DNA of 64,000 bases from assembly GCA_002428445.1 (NCBI GenBank), contig DIWJ01000089.1:1-64000 (forward strand), written 5' to 3'. The number at the start of each line of letters is the position of its first letter. Position 1 is the first letter of the stretch. Source of the stretch: Syntrophaceae bacterium UBA6109. GTDB lineage: Bacteria; Desulfobacterota; Syntrophia; Syntrophales; UBA6109. The translations under genes and the position numbers were made by a program. The notes beneath the pieces were generated by a model. It ran no database searches. It saw only the letters and a list, made by a program, of their open reading frames with translations, and was not told where the DNA came from. Shown here piece after piece: positions 16,604-25,720 of the stretch.

Positions 16604-17823
16604 TGACGATCCCTTTGAGAATCCCCAGACGGTCGAGATGGAATGATGCCCGCGGCCACAGCCCCGTTCTTCCCTACGGACGGCAAAGCATCAAGGCGGA
16701 TGACATCGAAGCAGTCATACAGGTTCTGAAATCGGACTGGCTGACGACGGGACCCGCCGTCGAAGAGTTCGAAAACGCTTTTGCCGCCTTCGTCGGAGCC
16801 CGATACGCCGTAGCCGTCTCGAGCGGCACGGCCGCACTGCATGCCGCCATGCATGCGGCCGGGATCGGCGCCGGCGACCAGGTGATCGTCCCGCCCCTGA
16901 CATTCGCCGCTACGGCCAATGCCGTAATCTATCAGGGCGGACATCCTATTTTCGCGGACATCGACCCAAAAACGCTGCTGCTGGATCCCGAGGCGGCGGA
17001 GGAGTGCGTCTCGGAGCGCGCCCGCGCCGTGGTCGCCGTCGATTACGCGGGGCAGCCCTGCGACTACGACGCCCTTCGCAACCTTGCCGACCGCTGCGGG
17101 CTCGCGCTCATCGCCGATGCCTGCCACTCCCTCGGCGCGGAGTACAAGGGGAAAAAGACGGGAACCATCGCCGACCTCAGCGTCTTCAGCTTTCATCCCG
17201 TAAAGCACATCACGACCGGCGAGGGCGGCATGATCACCACGGACAACTCCGAACTCGCGGCCCGGATGCGCCGTTTCCGCAATCACGGCATCGACACCGA
17301 CCACCGGCAGAGGGCCGGGAACGGAACCTGGCACTACGAGATGCTGGATCTGGGCTACAATTATCGTTTGAGCGACATCTCCTGCGCGCTGGGGACGAGC
17401 CAGCTCCGCAGGCTTCCGGAGACGCTCGCGCGGCGGCGCGAACTCGCCTCGGCATACGACCGCGCCTTCTCCGGCTGGAGCTCTCTAGACATCCCGGAGA
17501 CATCGCCCTCCGTACGCCACGCCTATCATCTCTATCCGGTGCGCTACCGGGCGGACCGCACGGGCGGGGACCGGGGCAATTTTTTCCGTCTCCTGCGGGA
17601 GCAGAGAATCGGGGCCAATGTCCATTACCTCCCCGTCCACCTCCATCCTTATTACTCGAAACGCTACGGCTACCGGCGCGGCGACTACCCCGTGGCGGAG
17701 GCCGCCTATGACGAGTTGATCAGCCTCCCCCTCTTTCCGGCCATGACCGACGGGGACCAGAATCGGGTGATCGAGGGCGTCCGGCAGGCGATCGCCCTCG
17801 ACTCGCGCAAGGACCGAGTATGA
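16600..17823 (+). CDS. pseC: UDP-4-keto sugar aminotransferase PseC
   Basis: This PLP enzyme (DegT/DnrJ/EryC1 family) transfers the amino group from glutamate to C4 of the PseB product, giving UDP-4-amino-4,6-dideoxy-beta-L-AltNAc. The 407 residues include LPYGRQSIKADDIEAV, SGTAALHAAMHAAG, the PLP-contacting DACHSLGAEYKG, and Lys202 in FHPVKHITTGEGG as the Schiff-base lysine. The start overlaps the pseB stop by 4 bp (or ATG 16603 is used), so the pair is co-translated. Confidence 0.93.
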   Translation: MMTIPLRIPRRSRWNDARGHSPVLPYGRQSIKADDIEAVIQVLKSDWLTTGPAVEEFENAFAAFVGARYAVAVSSGTAALHAAMHAAGIGAGDQVIVPPLTFAATANAVIYQGGHPIFADIDPKTLLLDPEAAEECVSERARAVVAVDYAGQPCDYDALRNLADRCGLALIADACHSLGAEYKGKKTGTIADLSVFSFHPVKHITTGEGGMITTDNSELAARMRRFRNHGIDTDHRQRAGNGTWHYEMLDLGYNYRLSDISCALGTSQLRRLPETLARRRELASAYDRAFSGWSSLDIPETSPSVRHAYHLYPVRYRADRTGGDRGNFFRLLREQRIGANVHYLPVHLHPYYSKRYGYRRGDYPVAEAAYDELISLPLFPAMTDGDQNRVIEGVRQAIALDSRKDRV

Positions 17824-18857
17824 GCAGCCGGTCCGGACGGGAGAAAGTCCCGCAAAAGCCGCGCATCCTCGTGATCGGGTGCGGCTCCATCGGAAAGCGC
17901 CACATCTCGAACCTGATCGCCCTGCGTGCCGGCGACATACGCGCCTGCGACGGGGCACCCGAACGGGCTCAAGAAACGGGAACGCGTTTCGGGATCGAGA
18001 CCGGAACCAGCCTTGCGGCGGCCTGGAAATGGAAACCGGACGTTGTCCTCATCGCGACGCCTCCGTCCTCCCACGTGGAACTGGCTCTCGAGGCGGCCCG
18101 GCGCGGCTGCGATCTCTTCATCGAAAAGCCGCTCTCCAACCGCACACGCGGCATCCGGGAGCTGTCCGGCCTGGTGCGGGGAAAAGACCTCGTCAGCATG
18201 GTGGGCTGCAATCTGAGATTCCACCCGGGGCTCGTGCGCGTGAAACAGCTTCTCGAGGAGAGGCAAATCGGACGGGTGGTATCGGCCAACGTCGAATTCG
18301 GCCAGTACCTGCCGGACTGGCATCCGGCCGAAGACTACCGGAACGGCTACAGCGCGCGTGTCGACCTCGGCGGCGGCATCATTCTCGACGCCATTCACGA
18401 GATCGATTACATCCGCTGGCTGATCGGCGAGGTCAAGGCCGTCGCCTGCATGGCAGGCATCTTCAGCAGCCTCGAGCTTCGGACCGAGGATACGGCGGCG
18501 ATGCTCCTGTACTTCACCCGCGGTGCTGTGGGGGAGGTCCACCTCGATTATGTCCAGCGCGCCTACAGCCGCCGCTGCAAAGTCGTCGGAGAGGACGGCA
18601 CGATCGCCTGGGACTTCACGGCAGGGACCGTCCGCTGGTTCGCAGCCGACGACGGCTGCTGGCGCACCTTCCGCACCCCCCGGGCCTGGGACGTCAATCG
18701 CATGTATATCGACGAAATGCGTCATTTCCTCGCTTCGCGGGCAGGCCGGACGCGGACCTGTCTTGATGTCGCCGAAGCCTCGCGCGTGCTGGAGATCGCC
18801 TTCGCAGCGAAACGCTCGGCAAGATCCGGCACATTCGTTCAGATGGAAGGTCGTTGA
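17820..18857 (+). CDS. Gfo/Idh/MocA-family NAD(P)-dependent oxidoreductase
   Basis: A 345-residue sugar oxidoreductase of unknown substrate. The N-terminal Rossmann domain has ILVIGCGSIGKRHISNL; the catalytic EKP motif is present (IEKPLSN, about residue 102), and the C-terminal GFO/IDH beta-sheet domain has DLGGGIILDAIHEIDY with the conserved His. It is not one of the six classical Pse enzymes, so it may adjust an oxidation state or epimer of the sugar, giving a variant nonulosonate. It overlaps pseC and is followed 20 bp later by the next gene. Confidence 0.88.
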   Translation: MSSRSGREKVPQKPRILVIGCGSIGKRHISNLIALRAGDIRACDGAPERAQETGTRFGIETGTSLAAAWKWKPDVVLIATPPSSHVELALEAARRGCDLFIEKPLSNRTRGIRELSGLVRGKDLVSMVGCNLRFHPGLVRVKQLLEERQIGRVVSANVEFGQYLPDWHPAEDYRNGYSARVDLGGGIILDAIHEIDYIRWLIGEVKAVACMAGIFSSLELRTEDTAAMLLYFTRGAVGEVHLDYVQRAYSRRCKVVGEDGTIAWDFTAGTVRWFAADDGCWRTFRTPRAWDVNRMYIDEMRHFLASRAGRTRTCLDVAEASRVLEIAFAAKRSARSGTFVQMEGR

Positions 18858-18877
18858 GAATGGAGAGGAGAAACCCT

Positions 18878-20947
18878 TTGAATAATAAACCGAACGTCGT
18901 CGCCGTTGTTCAGGCCCGAATGGGTTCCAGCCGACTGCCAAACAAGGTCCTGGAGCCGATCCTCGACAAACCGATGCTGCAGCACGTCGTCGAGCGTGTC
19001 CGGCGGGCACAGGCTGTGGACAAGGTTGTCGTCGCCACGACGGACCGCCCCGCGGACGATGCCGTCGAAGCATTCTGCCGTGCCCACCGCATCAATCTCT
19101 TCCGCGGCAGCGAAGAGGATGTCCTGGATCGCTTCTATCGCGCCTCGTCGGCGTTCGGCGCCGACATCGTGGTGCGGATCACCGCCGACTGCCCGCTGAT
19201 CGATCCGGTTGTCGTGGACAAGGTCATTCTCCGCGCGCTCGCCGGGGATGATGTCGACTACGTGACGAACCGCCTGCGCTACACCTATCCGGACGGACTG
19301 GACGTCGAGACGTTTTCTTTCGCCGCCCTCGAAAGGGCCTGGAAGGAGGCTCATCTGCCCGCGGACCGCGAACACGTAACGAGTTACATCCGCAACCCCG
19401 AACGCTTCCGGATCGCCGGCGTGGAGAACGAAACCGATCTGTCGCTGCGCAACCTGCGCTGGACCGTCGACGAGCCGTCGGACCTGCAATTCGTCCGTAC
19501 CGTCTACCAGCGTCTGGGAGGCAACGGGAATCCTTTCGGCCTCCCGGAAGTCCTCGCCCTCCTGGACCGCGAGCCCGACATTGCACGGATCAATGCGGGC
19601 GGAATCCGCAATCAAGGATTCTATCGCTCGCTGGCCCGCGAAGCGGCGCCGCCGGCGCGTTCGCGGAGCATCGTGCAGTCGCTGGCCCTTCTGGCGCGCG
19701 CACGGCGGGTCATCCCCTCCTGCACGCAGACGATGAGCAAGGGACCGACCCAGTTCGTCCAGGGAGTGGCGCCCGTATTCCTGGCGCGAGGGAAGGGCTG
19801 CCGCGTCTGGGACGTCGACGGAAACGAATACATCGACTACCCTCTGGCCCTGGGACCCGTGATCCTCGGTCACGACTATCCCGCCGTGACGGAGGCGGCC
19901 ACCCGGCAGATGGCGGACGGCACTTCTTTCTCCCTGCCCCATCCCCTGGAGGTGGAGGTGGCGGAGATTCTGACCGAGGCCATCCCCTGCGCGGAGATGG
20001 TCCGATTCGGCAAGAACGGCTCCGATGCAACCGCCGGCGCGGTCCGCGCCGCACGCGCCTTTACGGGCCGGGAAGTGATCGCCTGCTGCGGATACCACGG
20101 CTGGCAGGACTGGTACATCGCCTCAACGACAAGGAATCGCGGCGTACCGAAGAGCTGCCGCGAGCTTATCCTCCCCTTCCCGTACAATGACCTCTCCTCT
20201 GTGGAGCGGATCTTCCGGGAGCATCCGGGCCGCGTAGCTGCGGTTATCCTGGAACCCGCGGGCGCCGTCGAGCCCCGGAACGGCTTCCTCGAGAAACTCC
20301 GCGAGCTTACGACCCGGGAGGGAAGCGTCCTCATCTTCGATGAAGTCATCACCGGTTTCCGTCTGGCCCTCGGCGGCGCCCAGGAATATTTCGGCGTAAC
20401 GCCCGACCTGGGCTGTTTCGGCAAGGCCATGGCCAACGGATATCCGCTTTCCGCGGTCGTCGGCAAACGAGAAATCATGTCGCTCTTCGACGAGGTCTTC
20501 TTTTCGTTCACCTTCGGCGGCGAGGCCCTTTCCCTGGCCGCGGCCAAGGCGACGATTGCGGAAATGAAACGCTGCAATGTCATCGGGCATCTCTGGGAAC
20601 AGGGGCAGAAGCTCAAGGATGGCTTTAACGTCCTGGCGGAAGAGTTCGGCGTTGCCGCCCACGCCTCCTGCCGCGGATACGCGCCGCGGACGGTGATCAG
20701 CTTTCTGGACGAGGCGGGCGGCGAATCGCTTCTGTATAAGAGCCTTTTCCAGCAGGAGTGCCTCAAGCGCGGCATCCTCTTCATGGGCTTCCATAACTTG
20801 TGCTTCTCCCATGCCGACTCCGATATCGACGAAACGTTGCGCGTCTACCGCGCCGCCTTCGAGATCTTCGCCGAGGCGATCCGCTGCGGCGACGCCGCGG
20901 CGCGGCTGGAGGGCGAACCGCTGCAGCCGGTTTTCCGGAAGGCGTGA
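18878..20947 (+). CDS. SpsF/PseF-like cytidylyltransferase fused to a class-III aminotransferase
   Basis: Residues about 3-235 form an SpsF-type nucleotidyltransferase (VVAVVQARMGSSRLPNKVL, RITADCPLIDP), a relative of CMP-sugar synthetases and the likely CMP-nonulosonate activator here. Residues about 270-680 form a class-III PLP aminotransferase of the glutamate-1-semialdehyde-aminomutase branch: CTQTMSKGPTQFVQGV, GNEYIDY, FGKNGSDATAGAVR, FDEVITGFR and the Schiff-base Lys in GCFGKAMANGYPLSAV. The start is taken at TTG 18878 because GGAGAGGAG sits 6-7 nt upstream; in-frame ATG 18860 is the alternative. SpsF and such aminotransferases are often neighbouring genes, and here one chain carries both. 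Confidence 0.88.
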   Translation: MNNKPNVVAVVQARMGSSRLPNKVLEPILDKPMLQHVVERVRRAQAVDKVVVATTDRPADDAVEAFCRAHRINLFRGSEEDVLDRFYRASSAFGADIVVRITADCPLIDPVVVDKVILRALAGDDVDYVTNRLRYTYPDGLDVETFSFAALERAWKEAHLPADREHVTSYIRNPERFRIAGVENETDLSLRNLRWTVDEPSDLQFVRTVYQRLGGNGNPFGLPEVLALLDREPDIARINAGGIRNQGFYRSLAREAAPPARSRSIVQSLALLARARRVIPSCTQTMSKGPTQFVQGVAPVFLARGKGCRVWDVDGNEYIDYPLALGPVILGHDYPAVTEAATRQMADGTSFSLPHPLEVEVAEILTEAIPCAEMVRFGKNGSDATAGAVRAARAFTGREVIACCGYHGWQDWYIASTTRNRGVPKSCRELILPFPYNDLSSVERIFREHPGRVAAVILEPAGAVEPRNGFLEKLRELTTREGSVLIFDEVITGFRLALGGAQEYFGVTPDLGCFGKAMANGYPLSAVVGKREIMSLFDEVFFSFTFGGEALSLAAAKATIAEMKRCNVIGHLWEQGQKLKDGFNVLAEEFGVAAHASCRGYAPRTVISFLDEAGGESLLYKSLFQQECLKRGILFMGFHNLCFSHADSDIDETLRVYRAAFEIFAEAIRCGDAAARLEGEPLQPVFRKA

Positions 20948-20949
20948 CC

Positions 20950-22005
20950 ATGAAGGGAACCCTCCTCATACGCGCCGACGGCAACAAAGGGATCGGCGCC
21001 GGCCACGTGATGCGCTGCCTCGCGCTGGCCCAGGCGTGGCAGGACGGAGGCGGGATGGCCGTCTTCGCGTTCGCTTCCGCGTCTCCGGCCCTGAAAAAAA
21101 GACTGAAGAGCGAGGGAATGAAAACGGCGGCGGTTAAGGCGACAGCGGGAGGAAACAGGGATGCAAGGAAGACGGCGGCGATTGCCCTCAGGCTCGGCGC
21201 TTCCTGGGTCGTCGTCGACGGATACGCCTTCGGCGCCGACTATCTCGCACGCCTGCGTGTCGACGGACTCCGCCTGGCGCTGATCGACGACAACGGCATT
21301 GTCGAACGCCATGAGGCCGAGATTGTGATCAACCAAAATCTCTACGCCCGGGAGGATCGCTACCGAAGGCAGGGAAAGAACACAGGTCTCCTGTTGGGGA
21401 GTCGCTACGCGCTGATCCGCCGCGAGTTTCTCGGGCAACGCACCAACCGGAGAAGGTTCAGGGAAAAGGGGTACCGGGTTCTGGTGACTTTGGGCGGCGC
21501 CGATCCCCTCGGGCTCAGCCCGGCAGCCATCCGCGCCCTGGGGAAACTCGCGCCGGCGGAACTCGAAGTCCGCGTTGTTGTCGGTCCGGCCAACCCGAAC
21601 GGGAATCGCTGCCGGGAGGAGATGCGCGCGGCGTCCCTGCGGGGCGAAGTGATATCGGCAGCGGAGAATATGGCGGAGCATATGGTCTGGGCGGATGTCG
21701 CCGTCGCCGCGGCGGGGAGCACCTGCTGGGAGATGGCCTGCCTGGGCCTGCCTGCGATCCTGGTCGTCACGGCGGACAACCAGGCCCCGATCGCCGCGTC
21801 CCTGCACGAGGCCGGGATCGCACGGAGCCTGGGCCGTCCGGGCCTTACGCTGGAATCGCGGATCGCAGCGGCGGCAAAGGGGCTCCTGGCCGATGCCGCT
21901 GCACGCCGGGAAATGTGCCGGCGGGGACGGAAACTGATCGATGGGCGCGGCGCAGAACGGGTCGCCCGCGTCTTGATGAAACGTCAGGAAGGAAGACAAC
22001 CGTGA
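20950..22005 (+). CDS. pseG: UDP-2,4-diacetamido-2,4,6-trideoxy-altropyranose hydrolase PseG
   Basis: This enzyme removes UDP from the 2,4-diamino-trideoxy hexose before condensation with PEP. The 351-residue protein has the GT-B-like PseG fold with DGNKGIGAGHVMRCLALAQ (catalytic His), VVVDGYAFGADYL, LALIDDNG, VLVTLGGADPLGLS and AAAGSTCWEMACLGLPA. The start is ATG 20950, 2 bp after the previous stop. The stop overlaps the GTG start of the formyltransferase. Confidence 0.92.
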   Translation: MKGTLLIRADGNKGIGAGHVMRCLALAQAWQDGGGMAVFAFASASPALKKRLKSEGMKTAAVKATAGGNRDARKTAAIALRLGASWVVVDGYAFGADYLARLRVDGLRLALIDDNGIVERHEAEIVINQNLYAREDRYRRQGKNTGLLLGSRYALIRREFLGQRTNRRRFREKGYRVLVTLGGADPLGLSPAAIRALGKLAPAELEVRVVVGPANPNGNRCREEMRAASLRGEVISAAENMAEHMVWADVAVAAAGSTCWEMACLGLPAILVVTADNQAPIAASLHEAGIARSLGRPGLTLESRIAAAAKGLLADAAARREMCRRGRKLIDGRGAERVARVLMKRQEGRQP

Positions 22006-22799
22006 GGATCGTTTTCTTCGGCAACAACCGCGTCGGCTGGCAGGTTCTCAAAACCCTCCGGGAATCCGGCGAGGAGATCGCCGGAATCGCGCTTCACCCG
22101 CCGGGGCGGCGCCAGTTCGGCGGGGAAATCCTCGCGGCCGCCAACCTGGCGCCCGAGTCCGTCCTTGACGGTTCACGACTCTCCGATCCGGCTGTTATCG
22201 GGCGTCTCCGCGAGTTGCAGCCGGAGATAGGGATCAGCGCCTTCTTCGGATATCTCCTCCGGAAAGAGGTCCTGGCTCTCTTTCCCCGGGGCGTGATCAA
22301 TCTCCACCCCGCCCTGCTGCCCTACAATCGCGGCGCATACCCCAACGCCTGGAGCATCCTCGACGGGACGCCGGCGGGCGCAACGATCCACGCCGTCGAC
22401 GAGGGCATCGACACGGGCGACATCCTGGCCCGCCGGGAAGTCCCGGCGGAGCCGATCGACACGGCGGAGACGCTGTATCGAAAGCTGGAAAAGGCCTGCG
22501 TCGAACTCTTCGCCGATTCCTGGCCTGCAATCCGCGACGGGGCGGCCGTGCGCCAGCCCCAGCCGTCGGCTGCCGGGACTTTCCACCGGGTGCGGGACAT
22601 CGAAGAACTGGCGGAGATCGATCCCGAGCAATCGTATCCCGCGGGACGCCTCCTCGACCTGATCCGGGCGCAGACCTTCCCGCCCTACCGCGGCGCCTTC
22701 ATCCGGCGGAACGGACGGAAGATCTACCTGCGGATGGAACTTTTGTACGAAGAATCGCTGAAAGGACCTGTCCATGGAAACAGGCATCCGGATCGGTAA
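22002..22799 (+). CDS. Formyltransferase-family protein (sugar N-formyltransferase candidate)
   Basis: A 265-residue protein with the Formyl_trans_N fold of methionyl-tRNA and sugar formyltransferases. The catalytic Asn-His-Asp triad is intact: INLHPALLPYNRGAYPNAW followed by DEGIDTGDILARRE. It could use N10-formyl-THF to N-formylate an amino sugar of the pathway instead of acetylating it. It begins with GTG overlapping the PseG stop (GTGA), with AGGAAGGA upstream. The 3' end overlaps pseI by 26 bp. Confidence 0.87.
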   Translation: MRIVFFGNNRVGWQVLKTLRESGEEIAGIALHPPGRRQFGGEILAAANLAPESVLDGSRLSDPAVIGRLRELQPEIGISAFFGYLLRKEVLALFPRGVINLHPALLPYNRGAYPNAWSILDGTPAGATIHAVDEGIDTGDILARREVPAEPIDTAETLYRKLEKACVELFADSWPAIRDGAAVRQPQPSAAGTFHRVRDIEELAEIDPEQSYPAGRLLDLIRAQTFPPYRGAFIRRNGRKIYLRMELLYEESLKGPVHGNRHPDR

Positions 22800-23919
22800 C
22801 TGCATCGTCGGTGGCGGCCGGCCGGCCTATATCGTCGCGGAGATGTCGGCGAACCACCACAACGACTTCCGCGAAGCCGTGCGCATCCTCGAAGCGGCCA
22901 GAGAAGCGGGCGCCGACGCGGTGAAGATCCAGACCTACCGGGCGGATTCGCTGACGATTGATTGCGACCGCGAGGCCTTCCGGATCAAGGATACGCTCTG
23001 GGGCGGGCGAACCCTCTACGACCTGTACGCCGAGGCCGCCACCCCGTGGGAGTGGCAGCCGGAATTGAAGCAGATCGCCGGCCGTCTCGGCATGGACCTC
23101 TTCTCCTCGCCCTTCGACGGGGAAGCCGTCGATTTTCTGGAACGGATGGAGGTGCCGGCCTACAAGGTCGCGTCCTTCGAGATTGTGGATATCGGATTGA
23201 TCGAAAAGATGGCCGCGACGGGCAAGCCGCTGATCCTTTCGACGGGGATGGCCTCCGAGGCGGAAATCGGCGAGGCTCTTGAGGCGGCGCGCCGCGCCGG
23301 ATCGACGCAACAGATCCTTCTCAAGTGCACGAGCGCCTATCCCGCGCCGCCGGAATCGATGAACCTCCGGACACTCCCCGCCATGGCCGCGGCTTTCGGA
23401 GTGCCCGCGGGTATTTCCGATCACACCCTGGGAATCGCCGTTCCCGTTGCAGCCGTCGCTCTGGGCGCCTGCCTCGTGGAAAAGCACTTCACGCTTTCGC
23501 GGAGCATCGCCGGCCCGGACAGCGCCTTTTCCCTGGAGCCGCAGGAATTCCAGGCGATGGTCGACGCCGTGCGGACCGCCGAGAAGGCCCTGGGCGGGAT
23601 CCGCTACGGCATCGGCCCTGCGGAGGACAAGAGCCTCGTTTTCCGCCGTTCGCTGTTTGTCGTGGCGGACGTAAAGGCCGGCGAGAGGTTCAGCGGGCGC
23701 AACCTCCGTTCCATCCGCCCCGGCTACGGCCTGCCCCCCAGGCATCTGCCGCAGATCCTGGGCCGGCGGGCCCGGATCGATATCGAGCGGGGCACGCCGC
23801 TCGGCTGGCACATGATCGACGAAACGCATCATCACGCAGGCGCAAGCCTGGAGAGAGGAGACAAAGTTCATGAAGGATCTCAAGCGCTGCAGCCGTTGCC
23901 TCCTGCCGGAAACCCATGA
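22774..23919 (+). CDS. pseI: Pseudaminic-acid-type nonulosonate synthase PseI (NeuB family)
   Basis: PseI condenses the 6-deoxy diamino hexose with phosphoenolpyruvate to form the nine-carbon acid. Of 381 residues, about 1-270 form the NeuB TIM barrel (AYIVAEMSANHHNDF, DAVKIQTY, FSSPFDGEAVDFL, YKVASFEI, STGMASEAEI, LLKCTSAYPAPP, GISDHTLG, VEKHFTLSRS), and about 285-345 form the SAF antifreeze-like domain (RRSLFVVADVKAGE). The C-terminal 30 residues look non-conserved and overlap the next gene by 50 bp. NeuB relatives for legionaminate and sialate are close, but the PseB/C/G context favours PseI. Confidence 0.92.
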   Translation: METGIRIGNCIVGGGRPAYIVAEMSANHHNDFREAVRILEAAREAGADAVKIQTYRADSLTIDCDREAFRIKDTLWGGRTLYDLYAEAATPWEWQPELKQIAGRLGMDLFSSPFDGEAVDFLERMEVPAYKVASFEIVDIGLIEKMAATGKPLILSTGMASEAEIGEALEAARRAGSTQQILLKCTSAYPAPPESMNLRTLPAMAAAFGVPAGISDHTLGIAVPVAAVALGACLVEKHFTLSRSIAGPDSAFSLEPQEFQAMVDAVRTAEKALGGIRYGIGPAEDKSLVFRRSLFVVADVKAGERFSGRNLRSIRPGYGLPPRHLPQILGRRARIDIERGTPLGWHMIDETHHHAGASLERGDKVHEGSQALQPLPPAGNP

Positions 23920-25093
23920 AACGATCGTCTTCGACGACGCGGGGCTCTGCAACATCTGCCGCCAGCAGGAATTCAAGCAGAAGGCCATCGACTGGAATGT
24001 GAAGAAACGGGAACTCGATCAGCTGATCGAAACCTATCGGGGAAAGTCCGACTACGACTGCATTGTGCCCTTCAGCGGCGGCAAGGACAGTACCTGGACC
24101 CTCTACTACCTGGTCAAGGAATACAGACTGAAACCCCTGGTGGTCCGCTTCGACCACGGCTTCCTGAGGCCGACCGTCAGCGAAAACACGCTGCGGACCG
24201 CCCGGGCACTAGGCGTCGACGTGCATCATTTCACTCCGAACTGGTGCGTCGTCCAGAAGCTGATGCTCCAGAGCTTCCTCGAGAAGGGCGATTTCTGCTG
24301 GCACTGCCATACGGGGATCTTCGCCTACCCCATGCGGGTGGCGATCAATTACCGCGTGCCGCTCGTGATCTGGGGAGAGCCGTCCTCGGAATACACCGCC
24401 TATTACAGCTACGACCAGCCTGAAGAGGTCGACGAAAAACGCTTCAACCGCTACATCAACCTGGGCATCGGCGCCGACGACATGTTCGTGCGCCTGGAGG
24501 GAATGGTGGACAGCCGCGATCTCGACCCCTTCCGTTACCCGCCGCTCAAGGAGTTGCGGAACCTCAACTACCGGTCCGTCTGCCTGGGATCCTTCATCCC
24601 CTGGGACGTCAGGAGACAGTCGGCGATCATCCGGGACGAACTGGGCTGGAAGGGCGACGAGGTGGAAAACGTTCCGCCCGGCTACGACTACGAGAAGATC
24701 GAATGCTGCCTGCAGGGAGTGCGGGATTACATCAAGTTTGTCAAGCGGGGCTACAGCCGTCCCACCCACCTGGCCTCCATCGATATCCGCAACAACCGCC
24801 TCTCCCGCAGAGGGGGTCTGGACATGATCGAACGGTACGAGGGCCGAAGGCCGCCGAGCCTGGACCTCTTCCTGAAATTCGTCGGCCTCACGGAGGCGGA
24901 GTTCATGGACATCGCCAGGAGCCACATGGTCTCACCCTACCGGCATGACGGGCGGCCGGCGAAACAGGGGGAGAAGGTCCACGATTTCGGCGTCTGGCCC
25001 CGGTACGGCGAGATGCCCCGCGAAGAGGCCCTGGTCCAGTTGGAACGCTTTCTCCGTCGCGACCGCGCCCGCGTAACGGCGGCGGCAGGATGA
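23870..25093 (+). CDS. pseA: N-acetyl sugar amidotransferase (PseA/WbpG family)
   Basis: Homologues (PseA in Campylobacter, WbpG in Pseudomonas) convert an N-acetyl group on a sugar to acetamidino, using ammonia. The 407 residues include an N-terminal zinc-binding-like CSRCLLPETHE...CNICRQ, the ATP-pyrophosphatase PP-loop VPFSGGKDSTW, FCWHCHTG, and a conserved GYSRPTHLASIDIRN segment. It is followed directly by HisH- and HisF-like genes, the same trio seen in O-antigen clusters making acetamidino sugars. It overlaps both neighbours. Confidence 0.9.
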   Translation: MKDLKRCSRCLLPETHETIVFDDAGLCNICRQQEFKQKAIDWNVKKRELDQLIETYRGKSDYDCIVPFSGGKDSTWTLYYLVKEYRLKPLVVRFDHGFLRPTVSENTLRTARALGVDVHHFTPNWCVVQKLMLQSFLEKGDFCWHCHTGIFAYPMRVAINYRVPLVIWGEPSSEYTAYYSYDQPEEVDEKRFNRYINLGIGADDMFVRLEGMVDSRDLDPFRYPPLKELRNLNYRSVCLGSFIPWDVRRQSAIIRDELGWKGDEVENVPPGYDYEKIECCLQGVRDYIKFVKRGYSRPTHLASIDIRNNRLSRRGGLDMIERYEGRRPPSLDLFLKFVGLTEAEFMDIARSHMVSPYRHDGRPAKQGEKVHDFGVWPRYGEMPREEALVQLERFLRRDRARVTAAAG

Positions 25094-25716
25094 ACATCGT
25101 GGTGGGCATCGTTGATTACGGCATGGGCAACCTCCTCTCCGTTCAGCACGCCCTGGAGTTTCTGGGCGCGGACACGGCGATCCTCGGGAACCCGCGAGAG
25201 CTGGAGCGGGCGGACCGTCTGGTCCTGCCCGGCGTCGGCGCCTTTGCAGAAGGGATCCGCCGGCTCCGCGAAACCGGCCTCGCCGATGCGCTCGGCGAGG
25301 CGGCCACGGGCCGTCTCGTCCCCATCCTCGGCATCTGCCTGGGCATGCAGCTCATGGCCCGGCGCGGTTTCGAAGGCGGCGCCCGTGACGGCCTCGGCTG
25401 GTTCGACGGCGATGTCGTCCGGCTCCCCCGGGAAGCGCAGTCCGTCCGCCTGCCGCACGTCGGATGGAACGAGGTTTCCTGGCGCAAGGAAAGCGTTCTT
25501 TTCCGCGATCTGCCGCCGCTCGCCGACTTTTACTTCGTTCACTCCTATCACCTGGAGTGCAAAGACAATCGGGATGTCGAGGCCGTTTGCGAATACGGCA
25601 TCCCCTTCACCGCCGCCGTGCGAAAGGACAACATCTTCGCAACGCAGTTTCACCCTGAAAAGAGTCAGGACTACGGCATCAGGGTCCTGGAAAATTTCCT
25701 GAAATGGAGGCCGTGA
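25090..25716 (+). CDS. hisH: HisH-like glutamine amidotransferase (ammonia donor)
   Basis: A class-I glutaminase subunit that supplies ammonia to its HisF-like partner. In 208 residues it shows GIVDYGMGNL, the oxyanion/PGVGAF motif, the nucleophile Cys in GICLGMQLMA, and the His-Glu pair in TQFHPEKSQD. Its place after the sugar amidotransferase and before HisF, with no other his genes, points to acetamidino-sugar synthesis rather than histidine biosynthesis. Confidence 0.92.
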   Translation: MNIVVGIVDYGMGNLLSVQHALEFLGADTAILGNPRELERADRLVLPGVGAFAEGIRRLRETGLADALGEAATGRLVPILGICLGMQLMARRGFEGGARDGLGWFDGDVVRLPREAQSVRLPHVGWNEVSWRKESVLFRDLPPLADFYFVHSYHLECKDNRDVEAVCEYGIPFTAAVRKDNIFATQFHPEKSQDYGIRVLENFLKWRP

Positions 25717-25720
25717 ACCG

